In this document: piece after piece, positions 1 to 7,807 of the stretch
Layout: the number at the start of each line of letters is the position of its first letter
Numbering within the stretch: the first letter of the stretch is position 1
Position numbers and translations under genes: made by a program
Notes under the pieces: generated by a model
The model's input: only the letters and a program-made list of their open reading frames with translations
Database searches by the model: none
What the model was told of the DNA's origin: nothing
Source: Candidatus Magasanikbacteria bacterium RIFCSPLOWO2_02_FULL_44_11
GTDB taxonomy: Bacteria; Patescibacteriota; Patescibacteriia; Magasanikbacterales; GWA2-37-8
Length of the DNA stretch: 20,211 nucleotides
Reading direction: 5' to 3'
NCBI GenBank assembly: GCA_001783035.1
Contig: MFQK01000026.1
Span: 1 to 20,211 of the forward strand

Positions 1-720
1 GGTCGTGAGACCGATATCCAAAAATGCATTGAGGATACGGTGAAACGAGGGGGCGTTTTGATGATTCCGGCGTTTTCGCTGGAGCGCACGCAAGAATTAT
101 TGTATTTTTTTAATGATTTGATCGAGCATAAGAATGTTTTGCCGCGAGTACCGATTTTTTTAGACAGCCCCATGGCTATCGGCGCTATGCGCGTCTATCG
201 CAAATATGTCGATTATTATGATCGGGAGGCGCGCGAGCTCGTAAAGTCGGGCGATGATATTTTTTCTTTCCCGGGTTTGACGATGACCGAAACGCGAGAT
301 GAATCAAAACGCATCAACCAGGTACCGGCGCCGAAAATTATTATTGCCGGTAGCGGTATGATGGAGGGTGGCCGTATTATCCATCACGCTTTGAGGTATT
401 TATCTGATCCTCGAAACACGTTGATGATTGTTGGTTATCAGTCGGTTGGCACGTTGGGTCGACGGATTATTGACGGCGCACGATCAGTTGAAATATTAGG
501 AGAAAAAGTACAAGTGAAGTGCGAAATACGAATTATGAGCGCTTTGTCGGCGCACGGCGACCAAAATAAACTCATCGACTGGATTTCCGTTGGCAAACCA
601 AAACGTATTTTATTTAATCACGGCGACCCTGATGCGTCTGTAATTCTAGCTAAAAAAATTACCACTGATGTTGCAATCCCTACTGAAGTGGTTGACCGAG
701 CTATGACCACTACTTTATAA
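1..720 (+). CDS. beta-CASP metallo-beta-lactamase RNase, 3' part
   Basis: The reading frame is open from the first base (GRETDIQKCIEDTVKRGG...), so the N-terminal half with the HxHxDH zinc motif lies outside the window. What remains is the beta-CASP domain and the C-terminal RNA-specificity (RMMBL) strand region. Visible family marks are GGVLMIPAFSLERTQELL, the motif-B-like IIIAGSGMMEGGRIIHH with its histidines, GYQSVGTLGRR, and the motif-C-like SALSAHGDQNKL; NHGDPDAS is the final conserved turn. Family members are zinc-dependent RNA endo/exonucleases related to CPSF-73 and the YSH1 group; which RNAs this one processes cannot be told. The only internal start candidate (GTG at 40) is not the true start because conserved sequence continues upstream. 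It stops 29 nt before the next gene. Family certain, specific function not. Confidence 0.9.
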   Translation, partial: GRETDIQKCIEDTVKRGGVLMIPAFSLERTQELLYFFNDLIEHKNVLPRVPIFLDSPMAIGAMRVYRKYVDYYDREARELVKSGDDIFSFPGLTMTETRDESKRINQVPAPKIIIAGSGMMEGGRIIHHALRYLSDPRNTLMIVGYQSVGTLGRRIIDGARSVEILGEKVQVKCEIRIMSALSAHGDQNKLIDWISVGKPKRILFNHGDPDASVILAKKITTDVAIPTEVVDRAMTTTL

Positions 721-749
721 TTTTATAGCGGTTAGGATATCATTCCCAC

Positions 750-977
750 ATGAAGTATAAAATTGTACTAATCATAGTTCCATTAGTAAGTGGAATCATA
801 TTTATATTTTTTTTACCCACGCTGATCAGCAGGGGGGTTGGTTATAATAAGAACGTCTATGATGGTATTGATATTTTTTTTGCATGGGTTGAAAATGTAA
901 TCATGATCACATTTTTCTTTTTGACTATTTTTGGACCGCTAATCTATTTATTCGTAAAATCCAAAAAAATAATCTAG
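750..977 (+). CDS. small two-TM membrane protein, unknown
   Basis: A 75-residue protein with two hydrophobic segments, about residues 5-25 and 48-68, separated by a short polar loop (RGVGYNKNVYDG) and ending in a basic tail (KSKKII). No family is recognised. It is AT-rich compared with the preceding RNase gene, and no Shine-Dalgarno sequence precedes the ATG. It lies in the same direction as its neighbours. It could be a real lineage-specific small membrane protein; the only support is its membrane topology, its tidy start and the absence of any better reading of this stretch. Confidence 0.5.
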   Translation: MKYKIVLIIVPLVSGIIFIFFLPTLISRGVGYNKNVYDGIDIFFAWVENVIMITFFFLTIFGPLIYLFVKSKKII

Positions 978-1001
978 TTAAAGAAAAGGTAAAGTCTCAT
1001 G

Positions 1002-1030
1002 TTGCGTCAAATAAGAATGTGGGCTAATAT
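1002..1030 (+). promoter_or_regulatory. sigma70-like promoter for the 1054 gene
   Basis: TTGCGT (1002-1007), a 17-bp spacer and TAATAT (1025-1030). The predicted transcript start near 1037 gives a leader of about 17 nt. The -35 matches only 3 of 6 consensus bases; the -10 matches 4 of 6. Confidence 0.35.
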
Positions 1031-1053
1031 AGTGACGAAGTTAATGTTTTAAT

Positions 1054-1611
1054 ATGACGAATGTGCAGCCTATAATTCAAATCGGGTGGCTTCCAGCGGT
1101 TATAGGGATAGTTTCCTTTTTGGTTACAATTGGTATTGCTTGGGGAAGTTTACGAACGCTCGTTAAACACATTGGGAAGACGCTTGATGATGAAATTAAG
1201 ACCGATCTTAAGGATGTCAGAGAAAGATTTAGTATTGTAGAAGATCGTGTTGATACTATTTGGAAAGATCGGCTTGCCCCGGCACATTCACCCCGACAAT
1301 TGAATGAGAGAGGAAAAAATATTTTGGAGACAAGCGGCATCAAGGAAATTATTGATGATAAGAAAACGCTTTTATTCCAAAAGATAAAAACTATGGGGAT
1401 TAAAAATCCGTATGATGCCGAGAGCGCCATTTTACAGATTGTTAAGGAGTTGCCGTCTCATTTTCCGGAAATTGAACTTGGATTAAAAAATGGCGCATTT
1501 AAGGCGGGGGCAAATTTAGATGATGTTTTTTTAGTAGCCGGCGTTTACCTTAGAAATTTAATTTTTAACGAACTAGGTTTTAGTTTAGAGGATTTGGATA
1601 AACCAAAATAA
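1054..1611 (+). CDS. single-TM anchored protein, unknown
   Basis: A 185-residue protein with one N-terminal membrane segment (about residues 10-30, WLPAVIGIVSFLVTIGIAW). A charged, probably coiled-coil stretch follows (about 40-72, rich in D/E/K/R with heptad-like hydrophobics), then a helical cytoplasmic domain (about 85-180). No catalytic motif is visible and no family is named. The layout suggests a scaffold or sensor facing the cytoplasm. It is followed by an intrinsic terminator, so it ends its transcription unit, and it has its own weak promoter. No Shine-Dalgarno motif precedes the ATG. Confidence 0.7.
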   Translation: MTNVQPIIQIGWLPAVIGIVSFLVTIGIAWGSLRTLVKHIGKTLDDEIKTDLKDVRERFSIVEDRVDTIWKDRLAPAHSPRQLNERGKNILETSGIKEIIDDKKTLLFQKIKTMGIKNPYDAESAILQIVKELPSHFPEIELGLKNGAFKAGANLDDVFLVAGVYLRNLIFNELGFSLEDLDKPK

Positions 1612-1653
1612 TAACTAAGAATTGTCCACACCCACTCTCTAGTTACTCATTAG

Positions 1654-1679
1654 AAATGGCTTACTTAAGCCATTTTTTT
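1654..1679 (+). terminator. intrinsic terminator after the 1054 gene
   Basis: A 9-bp perfect stem (AAATGGCTT / AAGCCATTT) with an ACTT loop runs straight into a T tract (1673-1679). It separates the upstream genes from the mraZ promoter at 1704. Confidence 0.85.
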
Positions 1680-1703
1680 GTACTTATAAAATGGAGTAAG
1701 GTG

Positions 1704-1732
1704 TTGACGGGCGGTTTCAAGTGGTTTATAAT
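1704..1732 (+). promoter_or_regulatory. mraZ promoter (sigma70-like)
   Basis: TTGACG (1704-1709), a 17-bp spacer and a perfect TATAAT (1727-1732). The predicted transcript start is near 1739. The -10 lies inside the array of MraZ-type boxes, so it is probably autoregulated. Confidence 0.8.
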
Positions 1733-1754
1733 GGAAGTAAGTGGTAGAAAGTGG
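1719..1754 (+). promoter_or_regulatory. MraZ operator, 10-bp-phased repeats
   Basis: AAGTGG occurs at 1719, 1739 and 1749, with a degenerate TAATGG at 1729: four units at exactly 10-bp spacing. A fifth GCGG at 1711 keeps the same phase. MraZ proteins are known to bind short GTGG-containing direct repeats with 10-bp periodicity in front of their own gene. The array covers the -10 and the start site, as expected for repression. Confidence 0.75.
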
Positions 1755-1792
1755 TGACAATGCTTGTATCACTAATTATTTCTCCACCTCGT

Positions 1793-2224
1793 ATGTTCAT
1801 CGGCGAGTACAGCCACAACTTAGACGACAAAGGGCGATTGGCCGTACCGGTCAAATTTCGCCGTGATTTGTCAAAAGGCGCGGTCGTAACTCGCGGATTG
1901 GATAACTGTCTCTTTGTCTACACCAAGACGGAATGGGAAAAACTGGCCACCAAGTTGGCGAGCCTCCCCATCAGCCAGGCCAACAGCAGAGCTTTCTCTC
2001 GGCTCATGCTGGCTGGCGCCATGGATGTAGAAATCGATAAACAGGGCAGAATGGTTCTCCCTGAATACCTGCGCAATTTCGCGCAGCTGCAAAAAGCAGT
2101 CGTTATCGCCGGTCTTTACAATCGTCTCGAAATTTGGGACGCCACCAAATGGTCTCACTATAAAGGTCAAACCGAAGCCGAAAGTGGCAGCATTGCGGAG
2201 CGCATGGCCGAACTCGGAGTTTAA
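1793..2224 (+). CDS. mraZ: transcriptional regulator MraZ
   Basis: A 143-residue DNA-binding protein made of two SpoVT/AbrB-like halves, each with the DxxGR signature: DDKGRLAVPVKFR near the N-terminus and DKQGRMVLPEYLR in the middle. It regulates the first genes of the division and cell-wall cluster by binding repeats upstream of itself. The start at 1793 is chosen because homologues begin MFxGEYxHxxDxKGR and this gives MFIGEYSHNLDDKGR; in-frame GTG 1751 and ATG 1760 would add 11-14 residues with no family counterpart. No Shine-Dalgarno is present at any of the three. The length fits the family, and rsmH follows within 9 nt. Confidence 0.95.
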   Translation: MFIGEYSHNLDDKGRLAVPVKFRRDLSKGAVVTRGLDNCLFVYTKTEWEKLATKLASLPISQANSRAFSRLMLAGAMDVEIDKQGRMVLPEYLRNFAQLQKAVVIAGLYNRLEIWDATKWSHYKGQTEAESGSIAERMAELGV

Positions 2225-2233
2225 CCGAGATTA

Positions 2234-3163
2234 ATGACAGGTCATATGCGACATATACCGGTACTCATCACTGAAGTTCTTGAAGCTTTGGCACTAGAAC
2301 CAAATCACCACGTCATTGATGGGACGCTGGGTGATGCCGGGCATAGTGAGGCGATTTTAGAACGCACAGCGCCAAATGGCGCGTTGCTCGGCATTGACGC
2401 GGATCCCGAGTCGCTCCTCAGGGCGAAACAGAATTTATATCGCTTTGGAGATCGGGTCAGGTATAGTCGTGGTAACTTTGCCGACATGAAAAAGATTGCT
2501 GAGACCGAGCAATTTGGTCCGGTCAACGGCATCCTGCTTGATCTGGGTTGGTCCAGTCCGCAATTTGCGGAGCGGGGGAGAGGCTTTAGTTTTGAAAAAG
2601 ACGAGCCCCTCGACATGCGCTATAACCCGGATTTTGTCGGCGGGGCACAATTGACTGCCGCCACCATCGTCAATTCTTATTCGACTGATGAGTTGGCACA
2701 GGTTTTTAAACAGTTGGGTGAAGAGCCGCTCAGCCGCGAAATCGCTCAGGCGATTGTGGCCAAACGAAAAGAAACTCTTTTGAAAACAACCAAAGATTTA
2801 GTAGACGTGATACTCACGGTCTATCGCGCGAAGCTCAAAAGTACGAAAGAAATTCCTTGGATCGGCGGTATTCACCCGGCGACACGAGTTTTCCAAGCTT
2901 TACGCATCGCGGCTAACCGCGAGCTCGAAGTGCTAAAAGAAGTTTTACCGCAAGCGATAGATATTCTTGCTCCGGGCGGACGGCTGGTGGTTATAACCTT
3001 TCATTCGTTAGAAGATCGGATTGTCAAACATTTTTTCCAAAAAGAAGCCCTGACCAAAAAAGTTAAAATGGTTAACAAAAAACCGTTAGTCGCGAGTGAG
3101 GCGGAGGTAAGCTCTAATCCGCGGGCGCGAAGTGCTAAACTTCGGGCCGTCGAGAAAGTATAA
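2234..3163 (+). CDS. rsmH: 16S rRNA (cytosine(1402)-N(4))-methyltransferase
   Basis: A 309-residue SAM-dependent enzyme that methylates N4 of C1402 in the decoding centre of 16S rRNA. Family marks in order: MRHIPVLITEVLEAL, the SAM-binding DGTLGDAGHSEAIL and LLGIDADPESL, ILLDLGWSSPQF, RGFSFEKDEPLDMRY, HPATRVFQALRIAANREL, and the C-terminal VVITFHSLEDRIVKHFF. All expected blocks are present and the length is normal. ATG 2234 is the first start after mraZ; ATG 2246 (MRHIPVL, preceded by AGG) fits the family start equally well. It is co-transcribed with mraZ and the FtsL-like gene, in the canonical dcw order. Confidence 0.97.
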   Translation: MTGHMRHIPVLITEVLEALALEPNHHVIDGTLGDAGHSEAILERTAPNGALLGIDADPESLLRAKQNLYRFGDRVRYSRGNFADMKKIAETEQFGPVNGILLDLGWSSPQFAERGRGFSFEKDEPLDMRYNPDFVGGAQLTAATIVNSYSTDELAQVFKQLGEEPLSREIAQAIVAKRKETLLKTTKDLVDVILTVYRAKLKSTKEIPWIGGIHPATRVFQALRIAANRELEVLKEVLPQAIDILAPGGRLVVITFHSLEDRIVKHFFQKEALTKKVKMVNKKPLVASEAEVSSNPRARSAKLRAVEKV

Positions 3164-3174
3164 AAAACTATACT

Positions 3175-3537
3175 ATGTCATTCAAACATCGAGTCATTCA
3201 TCGTTACGAATCAATCCTAAACTTTCTTGGCAACATGATTATGCCGGCTTGGTTGATGAGTACCAAGATGAAGTTAGTTTTGGTCAGTCTCGTTCCGGTT
3301 TTGGCTTTCGGCTATGTTTACCAGATCAACACAGTCTCGACGAGCGGTTATATCATCCACAATTTAGAAAAAAAGGTTCAGGCCGTAAGTATTGAGACAC
3401 GGCAGCTGGAAACACAGGTCGCCGAACATCAATCGATGGCTAGTATCCAAAAACGGTTACCTGATCTCGCTATGACCATGGCTCCAAAAGTGACTTTTGT
3501 GAACACGGCCGTTGCTACACCCGTGGCTCAACGCTAG
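3175..3537 (+). CDS. ftsL: FtsL-like division protein
   Basis: A 120-residue bitopic membrane protein: cytoplasmic N-terminus of about 30 residues, one TM helix (about 31-52, MKLVLVSLVPVLAFGYVYQI), then a coiled-coil stretch (about 62-85, HNLEKKVQAVSIETRQLETQ) and a short conserved-looking end (SIQKRLPDLAMTMAPKVTFV). This is the FtsL/DivIC-type layout, and the position directly after rsmH is where ftsL sits in dcw clusters. FtsL acts with FtsB/FtsQ at the septum. Sequence identity in this family is low, so the call rests on topology plus position. No Shine-Dalgarno is visible. A short hairpin with T tract follows, so the cluster apparently stops here. Confidence 0.8.
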   Translation: MSFKHRVIHRYESILNFLGNMIMPAWLMSTKMKLVLVSLVPVLAFGYVYQINTVSTSGYIIHNLEKKVQAVSIETRQLETQVAEHQSMASIQKRLPDLAMTMAPKVTFVNTAVATPVAQR

Positions 3538-3550
3538 ATTTTTATAATAT

Positions 3551-3571
3551 CGCTACCTAGAGCGTTTTTTT
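3551..3571 (+). terminator. probable weak terminator after ftsL
   Basis: A 4-bp stem (CGCT / AGCG) with a 6-nt loop is followed by seven Ts (3565-3571). The stem is short, so some read-through is likely, but a new promoter lies just downstream. Confidence 0.4.
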
Positions 3572-3584
3572 ATTACTTCATTTA

Positions 3585-3593
3585 TGCTATACT
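3585..3593 (+). promoter_or_regulatory. extended -10 promoter for the 3608 operon
   Basis: TGC followed by TATACT (3588-3593) forms an extended -10 element; there is no good -35. The predicted start near 3600 leaves only about 8 nt before the ATG at 3608. Confidence 0.5.
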
Positions 3594-3607
3594 ACGGATA
3601 GCATTTT

Positions 3608-3970
3608 ATGTATCTATTTATTGTACAACGTTTGTGTCTCGAGGCTCTTCTCGATATTTTGTATTTTCCGGTGTGGTGGTATAGCCGTGGGTTTATCTGG
3701 GTGACGCAAAGCGCGCTTGATTGGTGCCGGATCGGTAAGCGACGTTTGGCGCCGGGGCTGTGGCTGCAAAATATTTTCGTGCCCATGTACGGCCAATATG
3801 ATTTTACCGGCAAGGTGATCAGTTTTTTCATGAGACTCATCCAAATCGTGGTGCGCTCGGTGATCCTGGGTTTGTTTTGTTTCGGTTGTTTGATGGTAGT
3901 GGCCATTTGGCTGATATGGCCAGTGATGGTGATTTGGGGTTTAACTAAATCATTGTTTAGTCCGCTTTAG
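3608..3970 (+). CDS. conserved-type small membrane protein beside ClpC-like ATPase
   Basis: A 120-residue membrane protein with one amphipathic/hydrophobic N-terminal stretch (about 8-38, including FPVWWYSRGFIW) and two clear C-terminal TM helices (about 78-96 and 97-113). Between them lies a polar segment containing GLWLQNIFVPMYGQYDFTGK. That segment resembles the amphipathic interface sequences of small envelope proteins, but I do not recognise a family. It is the first gene of a tight operon: 3 nt separate its stop from the ClpC-like gene, and both proteins sit in the membrane, which suggests a physical partner. Predicted leader about 8 nt, no Shine-Dalgarno. Confidence 0.75.
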   Translation: MYLFIVQRLCLEALLDILYFPVWWYSRGFIWVTQSALDWCRIGKRRLAPGLWLQNIFVPMYGQYDFTGKVISFFMRLIQIVVRSVILGLFCFGCLMVVAIWLIWPVMVIWGLTKSLFSPL

Positions 3971-3973
3971 TTT

Positions 3974-6748
3974 ATGTTGTTTGAACGGGACCAGAAATTT
4001 GCCTTACTTCGCTGCGATCAATGTCGCGGTACCGGTCTGATTTATTGGGGCACTTGCTCGCTGTGCCGCGGCATGGCCCAAGGTAGAATGTCGCGTGGTC
4101 GCTGGCTTTTTTGGCGATATCCTTTAGACCGTTATCATATTGCTTTTGATCACGCCAAAAAACTAGTTAATAAAATTCGTAAAATTGTTGTTTTTATTTT
4201 GGGGTTGAACTTTTTGTTTTGGGCGGGGTTCGTGGCGTATCGTTATTTAATTATTACACCTAAGTACGGCTATGTCAGGCCCGATTTTAGTGTTTCACAA
4301 TTACCCGGCTCGGTTGACGCCTTATTTTGGTTAGGCATCGCGGCATTATCCTACTGGTGGTATCGTGTTGTTGTTGAACGTGCCAAGCTTATGCCGATCG
4401 CCCATAAAGAAAATTTTAATGAAGAATTAGAAGAAGCTGTTGAAGCTCTGCCAACTTCGTGGTCTGATGTTTTGGCGATGCCGAAATATAAGCGCACGAG
4501 TATTATTTCTTCGTTTACTCCCGAAGCGATTGAAACGCTGGGTGTAGCCTATACCGTGGCCGATCAATTTGCGTACAATAAGGTAAACAGTTTTCATTTA
4601 TTATACGCGCTTTTTACTACGCCAAAAATCCGTATCTTGTTTATCCGGATGGGCGTGGCCGTTGACCAGATTCAGGAACGTTTGCGTCCATTGTTTGCCA
4701 ACAATAATTCGACCACAGGGGGTACGCACACGGCGCCGGTTGTTTCCGAGGAATTATTTGATATTTTTTTCAAAGCCTATGAGGAAGCCTACCGGGCTGA
4801 AAATGATTATGTCTATTCAATGGATTTGTTGCTTTGCGCCGTACGGGCATCCGAACAGATTCAGGATATTCTCTATGATTTCTCCATCGATAAAAACAAA
4901 CTTTTGAACGTCGTGGCTTGGGCGCGCATTAAAGATCGTTTATATCGGCAATATGCCGATTTGAAAGAAGCGTCTAGACATCGTTCCAAATATGGGATGG
5001 ATCGGGCTATGACCGCGGTCGCGACCCCTTATTTAAATCATTTAAGCGACGACTTGACTCTTCTCGCCCAATTAGGACACACCATGACCTGTGTGGCTCG
5101 TGATAATGAAATACGCCAGGTGTTTCAGGTAATTGATGGCGGACAGCAGAGTGTTTTATTGGTCGGTGATTATGGTGTCGGTAAAAAAAGTATTGTTGAA
5201 GGCATCGCCGAGAAGATGGTTGAAGAACGGGTGCCGGCTCGATTGCGCGACAAGCGTATGGTGCGACTCAATCTGTCGTCACTTTTGGCCGGTGCGACGC
5301 CGTCTGAAGCAGTCGAACGTTTACAATCCATTATGTATGAAATAGAGCGTGCCGGCAATATTATTTTGTGTATCCATAATATCCATGAACTTTTAAGTGT
5401 TTCCGCCGGTGGACGAGCCGGTGTGGATGTGGTGAGTACTCTGGCTGATTATTTATCGAGTGGACGTTTTCTCACCATTGCGACAACGACGACCGAATCC
5501 TATGCGCAAATGATTGCCAATTCAAAATTAAGTACGGTTATGACCAAAGTTATGGTTCCGGAGATGAATGAAAACCAGGCTATCCAGGTTTTGGAATCGA
5601 AAGTCGGTTATTTGGAATACAAACATGATATTTTTTATACCTACGATGCTTTGGCGCGGACGGTGGAATTATCTAAGAAATTTGTACGCGAGGTGACTTT
5701 GCCGGGAAGCGCGCTGGAAATAATGAGTGAAGCCGGAGCGCGGGTGCGTAGCCAACGCGGAAAAGATTCTTTGGTGACCAAGGATGATGTCGGTGAAGTG
5801 ATCGCCGAAAAAACACATGTGCCATTGACGAGCGTGACAGCAGACGAATCATCTAAACTTATGCGGCTCGAAACGACCATGCATGAACGAGTGGTTGGAC
5901 AGGATGAGGCGGTAAGTCTGGTTGCTAATGCCTTACGTCGCGCGCGGGCCGACATTCGCTCCAAAGCCAGACCAATCGCTAACTTTTTATTCTTGGGTCC
6001 GACCGGTGTCGGCAAAACTGAATTAGCGAAGACTATGGCCGAGGTTTATTTTGGCGGCGAGGACAGGATGGTCCGTTTTGATATGAGTGAATTTCAGGAC
6101 AAGCAGAGCTTGTCGCGTCTGATAGGTTTACTCGGCGAAAAAGGGACGGGACTTTTGACCGAAGCCGTTCGTCAAAATCCGTTTGCACTTTTATTACTCG
6201 ATGAAATTGAAAAAGCCGATAAGGATGTTATTAACATTTTCTTACAGGTCATGGATGATGGTCGGTTGACCGATAGTACCGGTCGCGTGGTAGATTTTAC
6301 GAATGTTATTATTATCGCCACATCAAACGCGGGGACAGGGTTTGTTCAAGATCAAATGAGGCAAGGCTTGTCGAGCGATATCATCAAAGACCGCCTGCTC
6401 CACGGCGAATTAAAACAACATTTTAAGCCGGAGTTTTTAAACCGTTTTGACGGGATTGTGCTCTTTAAGCCGCTCGCGCTCGGTGACATCAAACAAATTA
6501 CTCATTTAATGTTGCTACGAATCGCGAAAGAATTGGAAGCTAAAGGTATCACTCTTGAGGTGCGGGATGTGGCTCTGGAGTTTTTGGCTTCGGCGGGTTA
6601 CGATCCAGAGTATGGCGCTCGCCCGCTTCGACGGGTTCTCCAGGAACGCGTGGAAAATAAGCTGGCCGAACTTTTATTAACCGGCGCGCTTCATCGCCGC
6701 GACACGGTGGTGATCGGGCAAGGGGGAGAAATAACTCTTCGGACTTAG
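3974..6748 (+). CDS. membrane-anchored, divergent ClpC-like AAA+ ATPase
   Basis: A 924-residue two-ring AAA+ protein. Order: DnaJ-like zinc motif (C14xxC17xGxG and C28xxC31xG); two TM helices (about 71-89 and 114-131); a double Clp-N domain (about 181-335); D1 (Walker A 398-406); no M-domain coiled coil; D2 (Walker A GPTGVGKT 675-682, Walker B LLLLDE with D743/E744, sensor SN, arginine finger in PEFLNRF, sensor-2 GARPLRR). D1 looks catalytically dead. Its Walker A is GDYGVGKKS with Lys for Thr, Walker B is ILCIHN with H468/N469 for Asp/Glu, and the Arg-finger site reads STVM (520-523). The KYRG (D1) and GYVG (D2) pore-loop motifs are replaced by GATPSEAV and IGLLGEKGTG. No ClpP-binding LGF/IGL loop is evident. 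Family certain; it is probably not a standard ClpP-partner unfoldase. The N-domain should face the cytoplasm. Confidence 0.9.
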   Translation: MLFERDQKFALLRCDQCRGTGLIYWGTCSLCRGMAQGRMSRGRWLFWRYPLDRYHIAFDHAKKLVNKIRKIVVFILGLNFLFWAGFVAYRYLIITPKYGYVRPDFSVSQLPGSVDALFWLGIAALSYWWYRVVVERAKLMPIAHKENFNEELEEAVEALPTSWSDVLAMPKYKRTSIISSFTPEAIETLGVAYTVADQFAYNKVNSFHLLYALFTTPKIRILFIRMGVAVDQIQERLRPLFANNNSTTGGTHTAPVVSEELFDIFFKAYEEAYRAENDYVYSMDLLLCAVRASEQIQDILYDFSIDKNKLLNVVAWARIKDRLYRQYADLKEASRHRSKYGMDRAMTAVATPYLNHLSDDLTLLAQLGHTMTCVARDNEIRQVFQVIDGGQQSVLLVGDYGVGKKSIVEGIAEKMVEERVPARLRDKRMVRLNLSSLLAGATPSEAVERLQSIMYEIERAGNIILCIHNIHELLSVSAGGRAGVDVVSTLADYLSSGRFLTIATTTTESYAQMIANSKLSTVMTKVMVPEMNENQAIQVLESKVGYLEYKHDIFYTYDALARTVELSKKFVREVTLPGSALEIMSEAGARVRSQRGKDSLVTKDDVGEVIAEKTHVPLTSVTADESSKLMRLETTMHERVVGQDEAVSLVANALRRARADIRSKARPIANFLFLGPTGVGKTELAKTMAEVYFGGEDRMVRFDMSEFQDKQSLSRLIGLLGEKGTGLLTEAVRQNPFALLLLDEIEKADKDVINIFLQVMDDGRLTDSTGRVVDFTNVIIIATSNAGTGFVQDQMRQGLSSDIIKDRLLHGELKQHFKPEFLNRFDGIVLFKPLALGDIKQITHLMLLRIAKELEAKGITLEVRDVALEFLASAGYDPEYGARPLRRVLQERVENKLAELLLTGALHRRDTVVIGQGGEITLRT

Positions 6749-6751
6749 CGT

Positions 6752-7807
6752 ATGTTGATTTATTTTGCGGCCGCCGGTGGGTTATCAGCGGTGTTGACTT
6801 GTTTGGTAATGATGTTTGCCAAGCGCCGCGGTATTCTGGATAGGCCGGACCAAGCGCGAAAAAAACATACGCATCCCGTGCCTTTGTTAGGTGGGGCGGC
6901 ATTGTTTATCGGTTTTTGGGCAATTGTCGGTTATTTGGTTTATCATCCAATCTTTGGAATTGAATTGTTGCGTACGAAACTTTTTGCCGCCTTTCTTGGC
7001 AGCTCCATTCTTTTTATCGTCGGAATTTTTGATGACGTCTATACGCTTTCGACGCGTTTGCGATTTTTGGTAATCGCCTTTGCCGCTTTGGTCACAGTTT
7101 TAGGTGGTCTTGGTTTGGAGAAAATAACTAACCCGCTTGGCGGAGTTATTTCTTTGGAACAGGGGAAGATCGTCACTGTATTTGGGAGTTTTTTTATACT
7201 GGCAGACGGTTTGGTGTTCTTATGGCTCCTTAGCATGATGTTTACGACAAAATTACTGGATGGTTTGGATGGTTTGGCAACCGGGGTGGTGTTTATCGGA
7301 TCGTTGATAGTTTTTTTTATGACGACGATGACGAAATTCTATCAGCCTAATGTCGCTCTAGTGTCGCTTATTTTCGCAGGTACGTGCTTGGGATTTTTAT
7401 TTTTTAATTTCTCACCGGCCAAGATATTTTTAGGCGAGTCGGGGAGTTTGTTTATCGGGTTTATGCTTGGCGTGTTGGCGGTTATCGCCGGCAGCAAGGT
7501 CGCTACGGCTTTTCTCGTTCTCGCTATTCCTATCCTAGATGTGGCACGAGTTGTGTATTTGCGTCTTAAGCAAGGGCAGTCTATTTTTCGAGGTGACCGA
7601 AACCACCTGCATTTTACTTTAGTCGATGGAGGTCTTTCCGAGCGTAAAGTCGTATTGTTATTTTATGTGTGCGCGCTGGTTTTTGGTTTGGCCGCGTTGT
7701 TTTTACAAAGTATGGGTAAAGTTATTGCTCTAGCTGTTATCTTTGTCGGACTTTTGTTCGTGGCCCTGCATTTTCGGACTCGTTCCGCATCCTATGAAAG
7801 AATTTAG
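6752..7807 (+). CDS. WecA/TagO-type polyprenyl-phosphate sugar-1-P transferase
   Basis: A 351-residue polytopic enzyme of glycosyltransferase family 4 (MraY/WecA). It transfers a sugar-1-phosphate from a UDP-sugar to undecaprenyl phosphate on the cytoplasmic face of the membrane, the first step of a lipid-linked glycan. Motifs: DRPDQARKKHTHPVPLLGG (30-48), the metal-binding DD at 94-95 in GIFDDVYTL, LLDGLDGLATG (169-178), FLGESGSLFIGFMLG, and the C-terminal RGDRNHLHFTLVDGGLS. The DR-HLH block is WecA/TagO-like rather than the HHH of MraY, so cell-surface glycan rather than lipid I is the better guess; the exact sugar is unknown. It starts 3 nt after the ClpC-like stop and overlaps the DUF192 gene by 14 nt. 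Confidence 0.9.
   Translation: MLIYFAAAGGLSAVLTCLVMMFAKRRGILDRPDQARKKHTHPVPLLGGAALFIGFWAIVGYLVYHPIFGIELLRTKLFAAFLGSSILFIVGIFDDVYTLSTRLRFLVIAFAALVTVLGGLGLEKITNPLGGVISLEQGKIVTVFGSFFILADGLVFLWLLSMMFTTKLLDGLDGLATGVVFIGSLIVFFMTTMTKFYQPNVALVSLIFAGTCLGFLFFNFSPAKIFLGESGSLFIGFMLGVLAVIAGSKVATAFLVLAIPILDVARVVYLRLKQGQSIFRGDRNHLHFTLVDGGLSERKVVLLFYVCALVFGLAALFLQSMGKVIALAVIFVGLLFVALHFRTRSASYERI

Noticed and set aside
6752..7807. mraY of the dcw cluster
   Set aside because: The DR-HLH and DRPD motifs are those of WecA/TagO enzymes, not the HHH block of MraY.
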